From Nitrosomonas ureae (GTDB lineage Bacteria > Pseudomonadota > Gammaproteobacteria > Burkholderiales > Nitrosomonadaceae): a DNA stretch of 64,000 nucleotides. The stretch lies in NCBI RefSeq assembly GCF_001455205.1, contig NZ_CP013341.1, positions 558,001-622,000 of the forward strand. The letters are read 5' to 3'. Shown piece by piece: positions 60,531 to 64,000 of this stretch (position 1 is its first letter; every line of letters starts with the position of its first letter). The notes beneath the pieces are model-generated. The model did no database searches and was not told where the DNA came from. It saw only the letters and a program-made list of their open reading frames with translations. The translations under genes were made by a program, and so were the position numbers.

Positions 60531-61505
60531 CTAAACAATCTTGCTATCTGTATCAGTTACTTGATTAAAAGATTTATGCTGGAAGAAATTTTTGATATTG
60601 TTCGCCAATAATTCCAGCAAACGCTGTCTCGATTCCCGGCTGGCCCAGGCGATATGCGGCGTAACAATCAGATTGGCAGGCTGTTGCCGCAAAATCGGAT
60701 TATCCTTGCTCGGCGGCTCTTCCTGAATCACATCAATCGCAGCACCGGCAATTCGGCCCAAAGATAAGCTCTCCAATAAATCGGTTTCATTGACCAGACC
60801 ACCGCGCGCGGTATTGATCAGATACGCAGAAGATTGCATCAGCTCAAATTCCTTGCGGCTGATCAGGTGCTGCGTTTCCCGCGATAATGGGCAATGCAGC
60901 GTAATAAAATCCGCCTGCTGTAATACCTCATCAAACAAAGTTCTGCCCGGGCGTGGCAACTTGTTTTTGTGCTCGGCAATTTGTACCTTCATGCCAAATG
61001 CTTGCGCCACGTTGGCCACTGCATGACCCAATTCGCCATAACCGATGATTCCCAGTGTTTTTCCGCATAACTCCCGGATACCGAAATCCAGCGGACAAAA
61101 AAACTGGCTTGTCTGCCAGCCGCCGCGTTTCACCAGCTCCTGATAGTCGACAAAATGACGCGCCAGATTCAGCATCAGCATGAACACATGCTGCACAACC
61201 GAAGGCGTAGCGTAGCCGCGTACATTGCACACCGGAATACTGCGCTCGCTGGCGGCTGCGAGATCAACGTTGTTATACCCTGTTGCTGCTACGCATATGA
61301 GTTTCAGATTCCTCGCCGCAGTGATCGCCGCGCGGCCGATAAATACCTTGTTGCTGACAATCACCTCCGCTTCGCGAATTCTTTCCAGCACCTCCGATTC
61401 GGAAGAATCATGATAATACTGCCACGGCGATACCGCGCGCTCCAGCGCCGCACAATCCATATCGCCGCGGGTTACAGAACCAAAATCCAGAAAAACAGCG
61501 CGCAT
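60531..61505 (-). CDS. D-2-hydroxyacid dehydrogenase (hydroxypyruvate reductase-like)
   Basis: 324 residues. The NAD loop is LGIIGYGELGHAVANVAQAF near residue 148. The catalytic arginine is in NTARGGLVNE near 234, the glutamate in VIQEEPPSKDNP near 263 and the histidine in VTPHIAWASRESRQRL near 287. The overall pattern is closest to glycerate dehydrogenase/hydroxypyruvate reductase, which reduces hydroxypyruvate to glycerate with NADH. The start is ATG 61505 with a perfect GGAGG; the longer frame upstream runs into the neighbouring restriction gene. Confidence 0.87.
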   Translation of the reverse strand: MRAVFLDFGSVTRGDMDCAALERAVSPWQYYHDSSESEVLERIREAEVIVSNKVFIGRAAITAARNLKLICVAATGYNNVDLAAASERSIPVCNVRGYATPSVVQHVFMLMLNLARHFVDYQELVKRGGWQTSQFFCPLDFGIRELCGKTLGIIGYGELGHAVANVAQAFGMKVQIAEHKNKLPRPGRTLFDEVLQQADFITLHCPLSRETQHLISRKEFELMQSSAYLINTARGGLVNETDLLESLSLGRIAGAAIDVIQEEPPSKDNPILRQQPANLIVTPHIAWASRESRQRLLELLANNIKNFFQHKSFNQVTDTDSKIV

Positions 61506-61615
61506 TTCAATACTCCTCCTATGATCGAAAATCATACCACAAGCGATGCTTGGACGTTTCCTGCGGATCACGTAGAATCGTGCGCACCAAATAGATACCC
61601 ATAACCGGAGAACGC

Positions 61616-64000
61616 ATGGCACTGGCCTGGAACGAAATCAAAGATCGCGCACTGGCGTTTTCCAGAGAATGGATCAAAACGGAATCGGAAAATTCTGATG
61701 CAAAGCCTTTCTGGATTGAATTCTTCCATGTCTTTGGCATTACTTCCCGGCGCATCGGCAGTTTTGAGCAAAGGGTCAAAAAGCTCGATGGCCGCGATGG
61801 CTATATCGACTGGTTATGGAAAGGCAATCTGCTGATCGAGCACAAATCGCGCGGCAAAGACTTGGATCGCGCTTACCGGCAGGCCATCGATTATTTCCCC
61901 GGTCTGAAAGAACACGAGTTGCCCCGTTTTATTTTGGTCAGCGATTTTGTGCGTTTCCGTCTGTACGATACGGTCGAAGGTACGCAAACCGAATTCTTGC
62001 TGAAAGAATTTCACAAATTCATCAAACTGTTCTGGTTCATTGCCGGTTACCAGCCGCAAAAAATCTCCCCGCAAAGCCCGGTCAACGCCAAGGCAGTACA
62101 ACGCATGGCGAAATTGCACGATCGCCTGAAGCAAATCGGTTACACCGGCCATGCGTTGGAAGTGTATCTGGTGCGCTTACTGTTTTGTTTGTTTGCCGAA
62201 GACACCGGCATTTTCGAGCGCACGCAGTTCACCGAATTCATCGAACAGCAAACGCGCGAAGACGGCAGCGACCTGGCACCGCAACTGGCACAACTGTTTG
62301 ACGTGCTCAACACGCCGGTAGACGAGCGGCTGAAAAACCTCGACGACACGTTGACGCGCTTTCCGTACATCAACGGAAAACTGTTTGAAGAACGCCTGCC
62401 ATTCGCCAGCTTCGACAGCCACATGCGCGCCGCGCTGTTGTATTGCTGTGCACTGGATTGGAGCGGTATTTCACCGGCGATTTTCGGCTCGTTGTTCCAG
62501 AACATCATAGATGAAACGCCGAACGCGCGGCGTAACCTCGGTGCGCACTACACCACCGAGGAAAACATCCTGAAACTGATCCGCCCGTTATTTCTCGATG
62601 AACTGCACGCGGAATTCGCCAAAATCAAGCACAACGCCAAACGCCTGCAAATCTTCCATAACAAACTGGCCAGCCTGAAATTTCTCGATCCGGCGTGCGG
62701 TTGCGGAAATTTCCTGGTGATCGCCTACCGCGAACTGCGCCGACTCGAACTGGAAGTGTTGCGCGCATTGCACGACAGCGGCCAGCAAACGCTGGACATC
62801 ACCAGCATTATTCAGGTTGACGTCGATCAATTTCACGGTATCGAAATCGAGGAATTCCCGGCGCAAATCGCACAAGTCGCATTATGGCTGACCGACCACC
62901 AGATGAACGCTCTGGTGTCGGAAGAATTCGGCCAGTACTTCATCCGCCTGCCGCTGAACAAATCCGCGCACATCGTGCACGGCAATGCGTTGCGGCTCAA
63001 TTGGAACACTGTGATCGCGGCGGAAGAATGTAATGTTGTGATGGGTAATCCGCCGTTCATTGGCGCAAAATTCATGAACGAAACGCAACGCACCGATGTC
63101 GCTACCATTTTCCACGATACCAAAAATGCGGGATTGCTCGATTACGTCACCTGCTGGTACCGCAAAGCCATCGATTACATCACTGCTCATCCGGCAATTC
63201 GGGCCGCGTTTGTTTCCACCAATTCGATTACGCAAGGCGAGCAGGTCGGCGTGCTATGGCCTGATTTGCTGAGACGCGGCGCACATATTCATTATGCTCA
63301 TCGCACCTTTCAGTGGATGAGCGAAGCCAAAGGCAAAGCCGCAGTGCATTGCGTCATCATCGGATTTGGCTTGCTGGAAGCTACGCATAAAACCATTTTT
63401 GAATACGTGAATATTAAGGGCGAACCACATGCAGTGGCAGCCAAGAACATTAATCCTTATTTGGTAGATTCACCAAATCTATTTTTAGAAAATCGAAACA
63501 AACCAATTTGCTCCGTTCCCGAAATCGGTATAGGAAGTCAACCAATTGATGATGGTAATTTCCTATTCACTACTGAAGAAAAAAAAGAATTTCTTAAACG
63601 CTCGCCTAAAGCAGAAAAATATTTCTATCGCTGGCTCGGTGCGGTCGAATTTCTCAATGGATATGAGCGCTGGTGTTTATGGCTCGGTGATTGTCCTCCA
63701 AACGAACTGCGTCAGCTTCCAGAAGCAATGTCTTTGGTCGAGGCTGTTAAAAATTTTCGCCTAAAAAGTAAGCGCGCCCAAACATTAAAAGCAGCTGATA
63801 CACCGACCCATTTTGGAACTGAACTCATACCAACCACGCCTTATCTTCTTATTCCAAAAGTATCATCTGAGCGTCGTAACTTTATTCCGCTTGGATTTAT
63901 GCAACCAGACACATTTTGTAGCGATTTAGTATTTATGTTGCCAAATGCAACCCTCTATCACTTTGGCATCCTCACCTCCACGATGCACAACGCCTGGATG
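61616..64000 (+). CDS. MmeI-like single-chain restriction-modification enzyme (partial)
   Basis: 795 codons, open at the right window edge. An N-terminal nuclease-like part has DGRDGYIDWLWKGNLLIEHK with the D...ExK core near residues 64-77 and KDLDRAYRQAIDYFPGL. A helical spacer has GHALEVYLVRLLFCLFAEDT. The adenine methyltransferase has motif I FLDPACGCGNFLVIAYREL near 355 and motif IV VVMGNPPFIGAKF near 473. The order is that of type IIL enzymes such as MmeI, where one chain cuts and methylates. A CCGGAG site precedes the ATG at 61616. The target-recognition part after about 63400 is much more AT-rich. Confidence 0.88.
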   Translation, partial: MALAWNEIKDRALAFSREWIKTESENSDAKPFWIEFFHVFGITSRRIGSFEQRVKKLDGRDGYIDWLWKGNLLIEHKSRGKDLDRAYRQAIDYFPGLKEHELPRFILVSDFVRFRLYDTVEGTQTEFLLKEFHKFIKLFWFIAGYQPQKISPQSPVNAKAVQRMAKLHDRLKQIGYTGHALEVYLVRLLFCLFAEDTGIFERTQFTEFIEQQTREDGSDLAPQLAQLFDVLNTPVDERLKNLDDTLTRFPYINGKLFEERLPFASFDSHMRAALLYCCALDWSGISPAIFGSLFQNIIDETPNARRNLGAHYTTEENILKLIRPLFLDELHAEFAKIKHNAKRLQIFHNKLASLKFLDPACGCGNFLVIAYRELRRLELEVLRALHDSGQQTLDITSIIQVDVDQFHGIEIEEFPAQIAQVALWLTDHQMNALVSEEFGQYFIRLPLNKSAHIVHGNALRLNWNTVIAAEECNVVMGNPPFIGAKFMNETQRTDVATIFHDTKNAGLLDYVTCWYRKAIDYITAHPAIRAAFVSTNSITQGEQVGVLWPDLLRRGAHIHYAHRTFQWMSEAKGKAAVHCVIIGFGLLEATHKTIFEYVNIKGEPHAVAAKNINPYLVDSPNLFLENRNKPICSVPEIGIGSQPIDDGNFLFTTEEKKEFLKRSPKAEKYFYRWLGAVEFLNGYERWCLWLGDCPPNELRQLPEAMSLVEAVKNFRLKSKRAQTLKAADTPTHFGTELIPTTPYLLIPKVSSERRNFIPLGFMQPDTFCSDLVFMLPNATLYHFGILTSTMHNAWM

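Noticed and set aside
1..64000. CRISPR array
   Set aside because: No set of regularly spaced direct repeats was seen anywhere in the window.

Overview
The window reads as chromosomal DNA of a moderate-GC betaproteobacterium, most likely a Nitrosomonas-like ammonia oxidiser (Nitrosomonadaceae). This is an inference from the protein families and gene order: a CysI / DUF934 / CysH sulfate-assimilation operon next to cysB, a complete tol-pal operon, a RpfE-type regulator, a PEP-CTERM protein and a betaproteobacterial-looking tRNA(CAT). No ribosomal RNA or ammonia-oxidation gene is present to prove it.

Layout. 1-3.0 kb: the 5' end of icd, a RpfE-like protein and a PAS/EAL protein with a damaged EAL site. 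3.0-6.0 kb: the pntA1-pntA2-pntB transhydrogenase operon. 6.2-10.7 kb: a receiver protein, an 1182-residue multidomain Fe-S/flavin oxidoreductase and an Hpt protein, all on the minus strand. 10.7-15.6 kb: the decayed 5' end of cysD, then cysH (APS-reductase type), DUF934, cysI and a small unknown gene, with divergent cysB. 15.9-21.4 kb: a cytochrome c, small conserved proteins, cysK-cysE and a tRNA. 21.6-29.2 kb: a UbiH-type hydroxylase, dsbC, mltA, a NIF3-like protein, a DegS/DegQ-type protease, a transporter and a ComEA-like protein. 29.2-38.8 kb: cysM, ybgC-tolQRAB-pal-cpoB, queE, queC and three envelope proteins.

39.05-40.37 kb is an intact IS4-family element with perfect inverted ends and a 9-bp target duplication. 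40.7-46.6 kb is the most interesting locus. It is a tight four-gene operon: a zinc-ribbon (TackOD1-like) protein with a degenerate GGDEF-like tail, a processive family-2 glycosyltransferase, a TolC-like outer-membrane protein fused to a TIM-barrel glycosidase-like domain, and an HlyD-type adaptor. I read it as an unusual exopolysaccharide synthesis and export system. A 10-bp motif (TTTTCCTACA) lies twice upstream of it, and again before a phosphatase gene and, as 9 of 10 bases, before the PEP-CTERM gene.

48.8-56.0 kb starts with mfd and continues as an accessory island. Two diverged partial copies of the mfd 3' end separate cargo: a VapC toxin, a frameshifted REP-associated transposase between inverted REP-like hairpins, a BrnT/BrnA toxin-antitoxin pair, and an unknown protein with a nuclease-like motif. 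56.3-61.5 kb holds a PEP-CTERM protein, an M20 amidohydrolase, a sulfotransferase, a DUF1269 protein and a D-2-hydroxyacid dehydrogenase. The window ends inside an MmeI-like single-chain restriction-modification enzyme whose specificity region is visibly more AT-rich than its catalytic part.
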